A stretch of DNA of 7,228 nucleotides from Victivallales bacterium (GTDB lineage Bacteria > Verrucomicrobiota > Lentisphaeria > Oligosphaerales > Lenti-02): contig JABGQJ010000393.1 in the NCBI GenBank assembly GCA_018648945.1, positions 1 to 7,228 of the forward strand, read 5' to 3'. Positions 1 through 6,951 of the stretch are shown one piece after another. The first letter of the stretch is position 1; the number at the start of each line of letters is the position of its first letter. A program made the position numbers and the translations under genes. A model generated the notes under the pieces. It was not told where the DNA came from and did no database searches. It was given only the letters and a program-made list of their open reading frames with translations.

Positions 1-31
1 CCCCTTCCGCATGCCCTGAGCCCGACACGTC

Positions 32-76
32 CACTTCGCCCCCCGCACTGCACGGCGAGGCGAACGCGGCGAAGTG
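32..76. repeat. 9-bp perfect inverted repeat with 27-nt loop
   Basis: CACTTCGCC at 32-40 is the exact reverse complement of GGCGAAGTG at 68-76. Further out, GACAC (24-28) can pair with GTGTC (74-78), and CCCTG (14-18) with CAGGG (82-86), so alternative or extended pairings are possible. There is no T-run after the right arm, so a classical intrinsic terminator is not supported. It could be a leader RNA structure for the gene starting at 133, a Rho-type 3' end for an upstream gene, or chance in GC-rich DNA. Confidence 0.45.
45..71 (+). repeat. 27-bp near-identical repeat, copy 1 (leader)
   Basis: Positions 45-71 match positions 3154-3180 at 25 of 27 bases; both begin GCACTGC and end GAACGCGGCG, and the differences are A/G at the eighth base and C/A at the seventeenth. 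Copy 2 lies inside the coding sequence at the export-signal boundary of the lyase gene. In the matching frame copy 1 would read ALHGEANAA, compared with ALRGEENAA in the gene. That match is too long for ordinary chance in a window this size. Its meaning is unknown: a fragment left by duplication or recombination, or a shared binding sequence. Confidence 0.55.
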
Positions 77-117
77 TCTGCCAGGGGCTATCTCTCCCAC
101 ACCCATAGGGTGAATTC

Positions 118-121
118 GGAG
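118..121 (+). promoter_or_regulatory. Possible ribosome binding site for the beta-helix gene
   Basis: GGAG lies 11 bases ahead of the ATG at 133. This is somewhat far, but it is the only purine-rich candidate near a start that gives a complete export signal. It supports ATG 133 as the start only modestly; the signal peptide is the stronger argument. Confidence 0.35.
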
Positions 122-132
122 TCGTACACACC

Positions 133-2934
133 ATGCTGAGCCATATCCGCCATCCACATTCCATCCTGTTGGCTCTGCTTCTCGTCTTGGGTGCCAGGTC
201 GGCAACAGCCCTCGAACTGCGCGTCGATCGGCAGGGCGCCAGAGGAGCCTTCACGACCCTTGAGCAGGCACGGGACGAGATCCGCCGGCGCAAGGCGAAT
301 GGCCTGAAAGAGGCAGTGACGGTCTGGGTTTCCCCGGGCATCTACCCGCGCACGGTTCCATTCGAACTGGACGAACGGGATTCCGGCGCGCCCGACGCCC
401 CGATCATCTACCGGGGGACGCCTGGAGGCAAGGTCCGCTTCCTGGGCGGACAGATCATCGCGCCGCAACACGCGCGCCGGGTGACCGACCCAGCGATTCG
501 GCAACGTATCATCAGCGAGGAGGCACGGGACCAGACCCGGGTCATCGACCTGCGAGCGCTAGGGATCACGGAGTATGGCACCATGAGGGCCCGTGGCTTC
601 AGACGCCCCTACGTCAACCCAGGGCTGGAGCTGTTCATCGACGGGACTCCCATGCATCTTGCCCGCTGGCCGAACAAGGGGAGCGTGCCCATTGGCAAGG
701 TTCTCGATCCCGGGTCCATCCCGAGGAACGGCGACTTCTCCGAGCGGGGAGGAACGTTCACCTACGCCTTCGACCGCCCCGCGCATTGGGCCCTGGCCAA
801 TGACATCTGGCTTTCGGGGCTGTTTGGCGTGGGCTACGCCGACGACACCATCAAGGTGGCCAAGATCGACACGGAGAAGCAGACCATCGCCATGGCGCAG
901 GCCCACATGTACGGCATCAGGAGCGGCAAGGAGTGGCTGTCCTACTATGCGCTCAATCTGTTGGAGGAGATCGACGAACCCGGAGAGATGTATCTCGACC
1001 GCTCGTCCGGCAGACTCTACGTGTACCCAACGAAGCCGTTGGAGCAGGCCGAGATCGCGGTCTCCATGCTGGAGCAACCCATGCTCTGTCTCGAAGGTGT
1101 CAGTCATGTCACTCTCCGGGATCTGACCTTCGAAGTCTCCCGAGGAATGGGTTGCTACATCGAGCGTGGAACACGCAATACCATCGGCGGCTGCACATTC
1201 CGGAACTTGGGCTCGGTGGCCGTCTGCATCGGCAAGGGAACACAGCCTCTCGAAGTCTACGCCCACCAAGGCACGAGCCCTCCCGCCAGCCGCCAACTGG
1301 GAAGCTGGCACGAGCACATCTACGAAAACCCTACCTTCAACCGAGAGGGGGGCACGGGACATCGCATCATCGGCTGTGACATCAGCAATACGGGCGCGGG
1401 CGGCGTCAGCCTCGGCGGCGGCGACCGCGTCAGCCTCACGCCAGCGAACAACGTGGTGGAGAACTGCCACATCCACCACTTCAACCGGCTGGATCGCTCC
1501 TACAAGGGAGCGGTCAACATCGATGGTTGCGGCAACCAGATCCGCCACAATCTGATCCATGACGGACCGAATAACGCCATCTATCTCCACGGAAACGACC
1601 ATCTCATCGAGCAGAACGAAATCCACAGCACCTGCACCGATGCGGATGACATGGGCGCCTTCTACATGGGCCGAGATCCATCCGAACGCGGGAATGTCAT
1701 CCGTTGGAATTTCTGGCATCACAACGGCTCCCCTCTCTCCGGTCGCCACTGCGACATCTATTTCGACGACGGCTCCTCCGGGGTCACGGTGCATGGCAAC
1801 GTCTTCTACGGGGCACGTGGATGGGCCTCGGTCTTCGTCCACGCAGGGATCTATCACAAGATCACCAACAACATCTTCGTCGACTGCAACCGAGGTGTCC
1901 GGTTCGGTATGTGGGGTGCCAAGAAGTGGCACGACTGGCTCCGACGAGGGATCGTCAAAGACCGCCTGACCACGCATGTACCGATCGATCAGTCGCCCTA
2001 CCGGGAGCGGTACCCCGACCTGGTGGGGATCCTCGAGGAGGAGTACCCGCTAGACAGCAACATCGTGCAGCGCAACGTGCTCGTGGGCTGCGACCAGGTC
2101 GTCAGGGGCTCCGCCACCGGAAGAGACAATTGGGCGACCAGGGAAGACCCGGGATTCGCCCAGCCCGAGGCACTGGATTTCCACATTGAGGACCTCTCCA
2201 GAATCCGCGCGGAGATCCCGGAATTCGAACCCATTCCGTTCCGCACGACTGGCCTCCGGAAGGGCTCCTATCGACACGCCATCCCCGTGACGCGCCCCAC
2301 CATCGTCCCCGCCAACGGGCTGGTCTCCGCCGGAGAGTCGGTGTCGCTGGCCTCGCGGAACCGCACTGCCGTCGTGCGGTACACGCTCGACGGAACCATC
2401 CCCGGGCCGAAGGCGAAGCTCTACACCGGTCCGTTCCCGGTCTCTGACAAGACTATGGTCACCGCCTTGGCCCTTGATCCCGACACAGCCCAGACCAGCA
2501 CAGTAGTGAGCAAGACGATCCGCGTTATCGTGCCTGGCCATCCCACCCGGTGCACGCCCGATGGCTGGGTCGGCGTGGGATTGGTCAAGGACAAGAAGGG
2601 CGTGGATGTCTCAAGCAGCATCACGCGCTGTGACAATGGCGATTGGGTCTCCTTCGGCCCCTTTGACTTCGATGCGCTCCAGGTGAAGGGCATAGAAGCA
2701 CTGGTCGGCATCGATCCCAAGTACGCCAACCAAACGGCCCGCCTTCGGCTCGGCGCCTCCGATGGCCCCGCAATCGGCAGCGTTCGTTGGCGGAGCACCG
2801 GCAGCTTCCACGTGTTCAAGACCCAGACCTTCGAGCTTGACAGAATCCCCAAAGGCTCCCACGTGCTCTACTGGTGTTTCGAGGGCGGTTCCGGCGTCTG
2901 CAATCTCAAGCGATTCCGCTTCCTGAAGCAGTAG
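133..2934 (+). CDS. Secreted right-handed beta-helix glycoside hydrolase (GH141-like) with chitobiase-C-like and CBM6-like C-terminal domains
   Basis: This 933-residue protein begins with a clear Sec signal peptide: His/Arg n-region, Leu/Val-rich core at residues 11-20, and an A-T-A site predicting cleavage after residue 26. Residues about 28-110 match the usual start of GH141-like beta-helix proteins (TTLEQARDEIRRRK, then VWVSPGIYP). LELFIDGTPMHLARWP near residue 165 and the LLEEIDEPGEMYLDR segment near residue 277 fit the same group. Beta-helix coils run from about 315 to 708, including NNVVENCHIHHF and NLIHDGPNNAIYLHGNDHLI. Asp pairs D505/D506 (DADDMGAFY) and D545/D546 (IYFDDGSSG) are candidate catalytic acids. 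From memory, the characterised GH141 enzyme BT1002 was assigned an Asp pair about 41 residues apart, as D505 and D546 are here. Residues about 722-800 resemble the chitobiase/beta-hexosaminidase C-terminal domain (VRYTLDGTIPG, LYTGPFPV). Residues about 801-933 look CBM6-like (GDWVSFGPFDF, ASDGPAIGS, STGSF). Sugar specificity is unknown; GH141 includes fucosidase and xylanase activities, and a lyase role is not excluded. Confidence 0.85.
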   Translation: MLSHIRHPHSILLALLLVLGARSATALELRVDRQGARGAFTTLEQARDEIRRRKANGLKEAVTVWVSPGIYPRTVPFELDERDSGAPDAPIIYRGTPGGKVRFLGGQIIAPQHARRVTDPAIRQRIISEEARDQTRVIDLRALGITEYGTMRARGFRRPYVNPGLELFIDGTPMHLARWPNKGSVPIGKVLDPGSIPRNGDFSERGGTFTYAFDRPAHWALANDIWLSGLFGVGYADDTIKVAKIDTEKQTIAMAQAHMYGIRSGKEWLSYYALNLLEEIDEPGEMYLDRSSGRLYVYPTKPLEQAEIAVSMLEQPMLCLEGVSHVTLRDLTFEVSRGMGCYIERGTRNTIGGCTFRNLGSVAVCIGKGTQPLEVYAHQGTSPPASRQLGSWHEHIYENPTFNREGGTGHRIIGCDISNTGAGGVSLGGGDRVSLTPANNVVENCHIHHFNRLDRSYKGAVNIDGCGNQIRHNLIHDGPNNAIYLHGNDHLIEQNEIHSTCTDADDMGAFYMGRDPSERGNVIRWNFWHHNGSPLSGRHCDIYFDDGSSGVTVHGNVFYGARGWASVFVHAGIYHKITNNIFVDCNRGVRFGMWGAKKWHDWLRRGIVKDRLTTHVPIDQSPYRERYPDLVGILEEEYPLDSNIVQRNVLVGCDQVVRGSATGRDNWATREDPGFAQPEALDFHIEDLSRIRAEIPEFEPIPFRTTGLRKGSYRHAIPVTRPTIVPANGLVSAGESVSLASRNRTAVVRYTLDGTIPGPKAKLYTGPFPVSDKTMVTALALDPDTAQTSTVVSKTIRVIVPGHPTRCTPDGWVGVGLVKDKKGVDVSSSITRCDNGDWVSFGPFDFDALQVKGIEALVGIDPKYANQTARLRLGASDGPAIGSVRWRSTGSFHVFKTQTFELDRIPKGSHVLYWCFEGGSGVCNLKRFRFLKQ

Positions 2935-2987
2935 GCGATGCAGGAACGATCCAGCATCCGCACCCAAGGCTTGGATCCCAGGGCCTG

Positions 2988-3031
2988 CTTCCGGCCGAAC
3001 TCATCATGCCACCGAAGGAGATTGCCGGAAG
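2988..3031. repeat. 8-bp perfect inverted repeat between the two large genes
   Basis: CTTCCGGC at 2988-2995 is the exact reverse complement of GCCGGAAG at 3024-3031, leaving a 28-nt loop. No T-run follows, so it is not a textbook intrinsic terminator. It could be a weak transcript-end or mRNA-processing structure, or a binding site with two half-sites. Chance formation is possible for a stem this short. Confidence 0.35.
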
Positions 3032-3086
3032 GCGGCTGAGCGTCTAGAGTCAGGCGGGAGAGAAGTGGTTCAGCCCCAACCGGAAC

Positions 3087-3090
3087 GGAA
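3087..3090 (+). promoter_or_regulatory. Weak ribosome binding site deciding the lyase start
   Basis: GGAA sits 6 bases ahead of the ATG at 3097. The next in-frame ATG, at 3105+16 (3121), has only pyrimidine-rich sequence ahead of it and would lose the n-region (HHR) of the signal peptide. The start at 3097 is therefore preferred. Confidence 0.35.
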
Positions 3091-3096
3091 CCAGCC

Positions 3097-6000
3097 ATGC
3101 ACCACCGCCTTCTCTCTGCCATGCTCCTCACGTTCATCGGCTCGTTGGTGTTCGCACTGCGCGGCGAGGAGAACGCGGCGTTGCGTTCACGCGGGTCTCG
3201 GATCGAGGTGACCTGCGCCATCGCCAAGCCGCTGAACGACCGCTGGCACAAGGCGGGCGAGATGCTCAATGAGCAGAGGCCAGCCGGGCCGATTATCAAC
3301 GACCTCACGTCGGCCCGGATCACCGTTCGCCTGCCCGTTCCACTCACCGTCACCAGGATCGGGATCCTGACGGCGGACTACAAGGACTCCTTCGCGATGG
3401 CAAAGGACGTCACGGTCGAGATCCCCGGTCAGGAACCCGTCGCCGCCGTGCTCACACAGGAAACCAAGGCTCCGCAGTTCTTCCCCTGCTCGGGCAAGGC
3501 GGACCAGGTCACGATCCGGGTCCGGTCGGTCTATCCCCCCCGAGACACCAAGACCGACCAAAAGCGCGTCTACGGCTCCATCAACCAGGTCCAGGTGTTG
3601 GTCAGCGAGGATCTGGATGCGCTCTTCGCCATCCCGACCACCTATGCCCAGGAACAGCCGACCTACGTGATGCGGACACCGAATCTGGACCCACAGACCA
3701 CGGTCAAGGTGATCGGCACCCCGCGCAAAGCCACGGAGCATCCCTGCACGATCTGGGATGCCCAGGATATTGCGGAGATCAAGGGGCAGATCAAGACACT
3801 GCCCAAGGCGAAGCGGGCCTACGAGGGGATCGTCGCCTTCTGCGAGAAGGCAGTCAGAGACCAGATGGTCGTCCCGGATGAGCCCGACAGGGGCGACAAC
3901 CCCAAGGTCGCGGCCCAGCACAATGCCGTCGCCGTCGGCATCGGCAACCTGGGAATTGGCTACGCCCTGTCCGGCAACGAAGCCTACGCGAAGGAGGCGA
4001 AACGGCTGCTCCTGGAATTGGCCAAGCGCTACGAGAGCTGGCCCGTTCACCAGCATCCCAAGTTCGTGCATGACTCGGCAAAGTGGAGCTGGCAGCGACT
4101 GAACGAAGCGATCTGGATCATCCCCGCCGCCTGGGGGTACGACCTGATCTACAACAGCCCGTCCATGTCCGCCGAAGAGCGGCAAACGATCGCAGACAAG
4201 TTCATCATGCCCTGCGCGCGGGACATCATGCGTTCGGCGAGCATCATCCGCGCCGCCACCAACTGGTCGGCCATCTGCGCTGCGGGGGTCATGACCGCAG
4301 CCCGAGTCTGCGGAGACCAGGATCTGTACGAGAAGAGCTACATGGGACTCAGCCGGAATCTGGAGGAAAAGCAGGGCGGGATCTTCTATCACCTCGACCA
4401 GGGCATCGACGACGACGGGATGTGGGCCGAAGGCGCCATCGGCTACCAGTTCATGGCCATGCGCGGCCTGCTCGTGATGGCGGAAATCCTCTGGCATGAC
4501 GGCATCGACGTCTATGGCTATCGCAATGGCCGCCTCAAACTCGTCTTCGACTCCCCTCTCTGGTTCTGCTACCCCGGCGGCAGCAGCTCGCCCGCCGTGC
4601 ACGACAGTGGCAGCAGCAGCCTCTTCGGGCGCGATGCGCATCTGTACCAGTATGCGCGGCGCCGCTATGGCGACACCACCTACAACGCCATCCTCCGTCA
4701 TGTGGCTCCCTCTCTGGAGAGCGTCTACAATCTCTTCCTGCCCGCCTTCGACTTCGCGACCGTCGATGCGGCGGATCTGCCAGCGGTGCCCTCCACCCTC
4801 TTCCCGGGGGTTGGCTTTGCCATTGCCCGCACGGGGGCAGGCGAAGAGAGCAAGTACCTCTTCATGGACTACGGGCCAAACCGCAGTCACGGGCACCCGG
4901 ACAAGCTCAACTTCAACCTGTTCGCCCTTGGCCAGGAGCTCTTTGCCGATGCCGGGTCGGCCTGGTACAGCCTCGATATCTACAAGCGCTACTACTCCCA
5001 CACCCTGGCCCACAACACGGTCACGGCCAATGGCATGAACCAGATCATGACCGGCGGGCGTTTGGAGGCCTACGGCTCCCTCGGCGACATGGCTGTGATC
5101 CGAGCGTCCTCTGACTCGGCAATCCCTGCCTGCGCCCTGGACCGGACCCTGGTCATGTTCGGCAGTCGCCTCTACGACATCTACATGGTCAAGAGCGGCA
5201 TGCCCTACACCTTGGATCTGCCCTATCACTGCCACGGCGAGCTCACCCAATCGGTCGCGACTGCGCCCTGGGCCGACCACCCCGCCGACAAGCCGGGCTA
5301 CGCGTACTTCACCGATCCGCTCGCGGCGAAGACGGATGGTGACTGGGCATGCTCTTGGACCGTGCCCAAAGGCCGCGTGGACCTGCGGGTCCTGGGCGAG
5401 ACCGGGACTCAGGCCGTCTTTGCCACCACCCCCAAGGGCGGCAGCAAGCTGGGCACAACGATGATTCGCCGACGGGCCAACGAGACCGTCTTCGGCAGTG
5501 TCATGGACACGATCTCCACCGGCACGGACAGCAGCATCAAGAGCGTCCGAAAGATGGCAGATAGACCGGGCGGCTATGCGCTCGTCGCTGACCTTGCCTC
5601 AGGAGGACAGGAAGTCGTGATGGCCAACTTCTCGGGCGGGCTGCGTACCTTTGGCGAATGGACAACCGATGCGCGGGTAGCGGCCGTGCAACTGCGGGGA
5701 AACCATGCCACCGGCTTCTACATGGCTGGCGGCACCCGGATCACTGGCCCCGGAGTCAGCATCCATTCGGAAACCCCGACGCTGCTTGCCTGCCGCGTGG
5801 TCAAGGACGGCCTCGTTCAGCTAGCCAACCAGGGCGAAGGAACCACCCAGATCACCCTCACCGGAATGCGGGCCAGCAGAGTCGCCTACACCATGGATCG
5901 GGCCGGCAAGCGCCTGGCAGGGAGACCACTCGCAAAGGGCGCAAGAAGCACCCGGCTGACCGCCGATGCCTACACCACCTACGAACTCATCAGCGGCAAG

Positions 6001-6618
6001 CAACCCACCGTCGCCGAACATGAAGCCGGCATCCGACGGGCCAAGATCGAGGCCATGGTTCGCGAGGAACAAAGGCAGCGGGCCGAACTGACCGAAGCCG
6101 CCGCCCTCCAGGCGAAGAAGGCACGCGCGGCGGCCGTCCCCGCCGACTTCCGCATGCTTGTGCAGGCCGAAGACATGGTCGCCCAAGCGGGGGGGAAGGT
6201 CAACATCTCCACAAGCAAAGTCGGCAGCGTCGGCGAAGCGTTCTCGGGCTGGAACAACCCCGACCACTGGCTGGAATACACGGTCGAGGCCCCCCGCGGC
6301 GGCTACTACCAGTTCGCGCTCAAGTACTGCCGCGAAGGGGGTCCAACGGTCCGCTCTGTGCAGATCGACGGCGAGTTCCCCCATCCATCCTTCCGCAAGC
6401 TGTCGATGCCCGGCACCGGCGGCTGGTCGAATGGGACCGACAACTGGCAGTTCTTCACCCTCCAATGGCCGCTACTCGGCAAACCGTTCCTGATCCATCT
6501 GACCAAGGGCCCCCATCGCGTGCGCCTCAACAACGTGAGCGGCGGCGGGCTGAATCTGGATTACTTCCTCATCGCCGCCCCCGCCATGGCCATCAGCCGG
6601 GAGACCGTTGAGGAGTAA
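3097..6618 (+). CDS. Secreted multidomain heparinase II/III-type (PL15/PL17-like) polysaccharide lyase with CBM6/CBM35-like C-terminus
   Basis: This 1173-residue protein probably cuts uronic-acid-containing polysaccharide by beta-elimination outside the cytoplasm. The signal peptide has basic residue R4, a hydrophobic core at 5-19 and a V-F-A site, with cleavage likely after residue 20. Residues about 36-173 look like a beta-sandwich of F5/8-type or galactose-binding fold (weak call). Residues about 215-545 form an alpha-helical barrel as in alginate_lyase and heparinase II/III proteins, with N389-W390 and Y450 (in AEGAIGYQF) at the usual positions of the Asn and catalytic Tyr. From about 567 comes the heparinase II/III beta-sandwich, with GPNRSHGHPDKLNF at 593-606 (H598 and H600) and the HNTV motif at 639-642. 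Residues about 971-1012 are a charged, Ala-rich segment, probably a coiled-coil linker. Residues 1019-1163 resemble CBM6/CBM35 (QAEDM at 1023-1027, DHWLEYTVEAP, LNLDYF at the end). PL17 enzymes are usually near 740 residues, so this is an extended architecture. Family membership is firm at clan level, but the PL family number and substrate are uncertain. Confidence 0.88.
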   Translation: MHHRLLSAMLLTFIGSLVFALRGEENAALRSRGSRIEVTCAIAKPLNDRWHKAGEMLNEQRPAGPIINDLTSARITVRLPVPLTVTRIGILTADYKDSFAMAKDVTVEIPGQEPVAAVLTQETKAPQFFPCSGKADQVTIRVRSVYPPRDTKTDQKRVYGSINQVQVLVSEDLDALFAIPTTYAQEQPTYVMRTPNLDPQTTVKVIGTPRKATEHPCTIWDAQDIAEIKGQIKTLPKAKRAYEGIVAFCEKAVRDQMVVPDEPDRGDNPKVAAQHNAVAVGIGNLGIGYALSGNEAYAKEAKRLLLELAKRYESWPVHQHPKFVHDSAKWSWQRLNEAIWIIPAAWGYDLIYNSPSMSAEERQTIADKFIMPCARDIMRSASIIRAATNWSAICAAGVMTAARVCGDQDLYEKSYMGLSRNLEEKQGGIFYHLDQGIDDDGMWAEGAIGYQFMAMRGLLVMAEILWHDGIDVYGYRNGRLKLVFDSPLWFCYPGGSSSPAVHDSGSSSLFGRDAHLYQYARRRYGDTTYNAILRHVAPSLESVYNLFLPAFDFATVDAADLPAVPSTLFPGVGFAIARTGAGEESKYLFMDYGPNRSHGHPDKLNFNLFALGQELFADAGSAWYSLDIYKRYYSHTLAHNTVTANGMNQIMTGGRLEAYGSLGDMAVIRASSDSAIPACALDRTLVMFGSRLYDIYMVKSGMPYTLDLPYHCHGELTQSVATAPWADHPADKPGYAYFTDPLAAKTDGDWACSWTVPKGRVDLRVLGETGTQAVFATTPKGGSKLGTTMIRRRANETVFGSVMDTISTGTDSSIKSVRKMADRPGGYALVADLASGGQEVVMANFSGGLRTFGEWTTDARVAAVQLRGNHATGFYMAGGTRITGPGVSIHSETPTLLACRVVKDGLVQLANQGEGTTQITLTGMRASRVAYTMDRAGKRLAGRPLAKGARSTRLTADAYTTYELISGKQPTVAEHEAGIRRAKIEAMVREEQRQRAELTEAAALQAKKARAAAVPADFRMLVQAEDMVAQAGGKVNISTSKVGSVGEAFSGWNNPDHWLEYTVEAPRGGYYQFALKYCREGGPTVRSVQIDGEFPHPSFRKLSMPGTGGWSNGTDNWQFFTLQWPLLGKPFLIHLTKGPHRVRLNNVSGGGLNLDYFLIAAPAMAISRETVEE
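3154..3180 (+). repeat. 27-bp near-identical repeat, copy 2 (inside the lyase gene)
   Basis: This is the partner of positions 45-71, with 25 of 27 bases identical. Here it encodes residues 20-28 (ALRGEENAA), directly at the predicted signal-peptide cleavage region. Because this copy is in frame in a coherent gene, it is the more likely original if one copy derives from the other. Confidence 0.55.
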
Positions 6619-6655
6619 CGGACCGGCACCCTTCTGGTTGCAGGCCGTTCTCCCG

Positions 6656-6675
6656 GCACGAAGGAAGTGTCGTGC
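6656..6675. repeat. Small inverted repeat downstream of the lyase gene; possible weak terminator
   Basis: GCACGA at 6656-6661 pairs with TCGTGC at 6670-6675 around an 8-nt loop. It lies 38 bases past the lyase stop codon, a sensible place for a transcript end, but it has only six pairs and no T-run. Termination is therefore only a guess. Confidence 0.25.
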
Positions 6676-6745
6676 ACTCCCCTCCCCAGGTAGGTAGGCT
6701 CGGGGACGGGGTCTTTTGGTCCTCTCGGTTCCGGGCTACCCCTCT

Positions 6746-6795
6746 GTCCATGCTGTCCATCGTCCATGTTCGTCCATAGGGTCCATGCCGTCCAC
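6746..6795. repeat. Degenerate GTCCAT tandem repeat (about 9-bp period, six units)
   Basis: GTCCAT begins at 6746, 6755, 6762, 6772 and 6781, with a variant GTCCAC at 6790. The spacings are 9, 7, 10, 9 and 9 bases. On the other strand the unit reads ATGGAC. I associate this TGTCCATNN type of degenerate intergenic repeat with environmental Verrucomicrobiota, Planctomycetota and Lentisphaerota genomes, where it often yields false peptides of repeated Met-Asp or Val-His. Its function is not known to me. Confidence 0.8.
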
Positions 6796-6875
6796 TCCCG
6801 CCAAGAAACCCGGAGTGCTGGCGGGGGAAGACTCGACCGCCCACCTGGCTTCAAGCTCCGCCCATCCCATCCCTC

Positions 6876-6899
6876 TCTGCGCCCCTGCGCCTCTGCGCG
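6876..6899. repeat. Three 8-bp tandem units of YCTGCGCS
   Basis: TCTGCGCC (6876-6883), CCTGCGCC (6884-6891) and TCTGCGCG (6892-6899) are exactly adjacent. On the minus strand this reads as the CGCAGAGGCGCAG pattern, which I recognise as a widespread intergenic repeat in many environmental bacterial genomes, commonly translated falsely as LCASAR or RRGAGAQR peptides. Function unknown. Confidence 0.75.
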
Positions 6900-6918
6900 A
6901 GTTCTCTTCCCCCTCTCC

Positions 6919-6942
6919 TTCGTGCGGGTCGTGAGTTTCGTG
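6919..6942. repeat. Three TTCGTG-like units at 9-bp spacing
   Basis: TTCGTG (6919-6924), GTCGTG (6928-6933) and TTCGTG (6937-6942) are spaced exactly 9 bases apart. On the minus strand the unit is CACGAA. This type is commonly found beside the CGCAGAG block in the same class of intergenic repeat. It begins only 9 bases past the stop codon of the minus-strand gene. Confidence 0.65.
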
Positions 6943-6951
6943 GCTGGCCTT

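Larger units (their letters stand above)
1..132 (+). other. 5' leader region of the beta-helix gene; no assured gene
   Basis: This stretch precedes the first large gene. It contains a 9-bp perfect inverted repeat and a 27-bp segment that recurs at 3154-3180, both listed separately. I do not recognise a convincing sigma-70 promoter: there is no good TATAAT/TTGACA pair, as is common in GC-rich genomes. One plus-strand frame is open from the window edge to a TGA at 111-113. It could be the last 36 codons of an upstream gene, but its composition (many Pro, Ser and Thr) matches no family I know, so I do not call it a gene. The region is best treated as an upstream spacer plus 5' untranslated leader. 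Confidence 0.5.
2935..3096 (+). other. Intergenic spacer between the beta-helix and lyase genes
   Basis: This 162-bp gap contains no credible gene. It holds an 8-bp inverted repeat at 2988-3031 (listed separately). The last bases are purine-rich and carry the weak ribosome binding site of the next gene. Because the two genes have the same direction and related roles, cotranscription is plausible, but the gap is long enough to hold its own promoter. I see no clear promoter in it. Confidence 0.5.
6619..6951. other. Convergent intergenic region rich in short degenerate repeats
   Basis: These 333 bases separate the 3' ends of two convergent genes. I see no credible protein gene in it: the frames that stay open translate to low-complexity, repeat-driven peptides. 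It contains a small inverted repeat (6656-6675) and three separate short-period repeat blocks (6746-6795, 6876-6899, 6919-6942), each listed. A 5-bp inverted repeat, CCGTT/AACGG at 6605-6609 and 6617-6621, also straddles the stop codon of the lyase gene. No T-rich intrinsic terminator is evident for either gene. Confidence 0.6.

Noticed and set aside
3..113. Open frame at the left edge ending in TGA at 111-113, possibly the end of an upstream gene
   Set aside because: Only 36 codons are visible, with no recognisable motif; another frame is also open over most of the same stretch. Kept as a possibility tied to the 27-bp repeat, but not called.
559..1977. Long minus-strand open frame (472 codons) opposite the beta-helix gene
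   Set aside because: Same reasons: it mirrors the codon bias of the real gene and has no domain or start signal of its own.
3187..5280. Long minus-strand open frame (697 codons) opposite the lyase gene
   Set aside because: It is antisense to a gene with clear family motifs, is composed of Val/Gly/Asp/Arg-rich low-information sequence, and shows no recognisable domain. Such frames are common opposite GC-rich genes.
6656..6675. Strong intrinsic terminator after the lyase gene
   Set aside because: The stem has only six pairs and no T-run follows on either strand, so it is listed only as an inverted repeat.
6746..6942. CRISPR array
   Set aside because: Units are only 6-9 bp, with no 20-40 bp repeats, no regular spacers and no cas genes.
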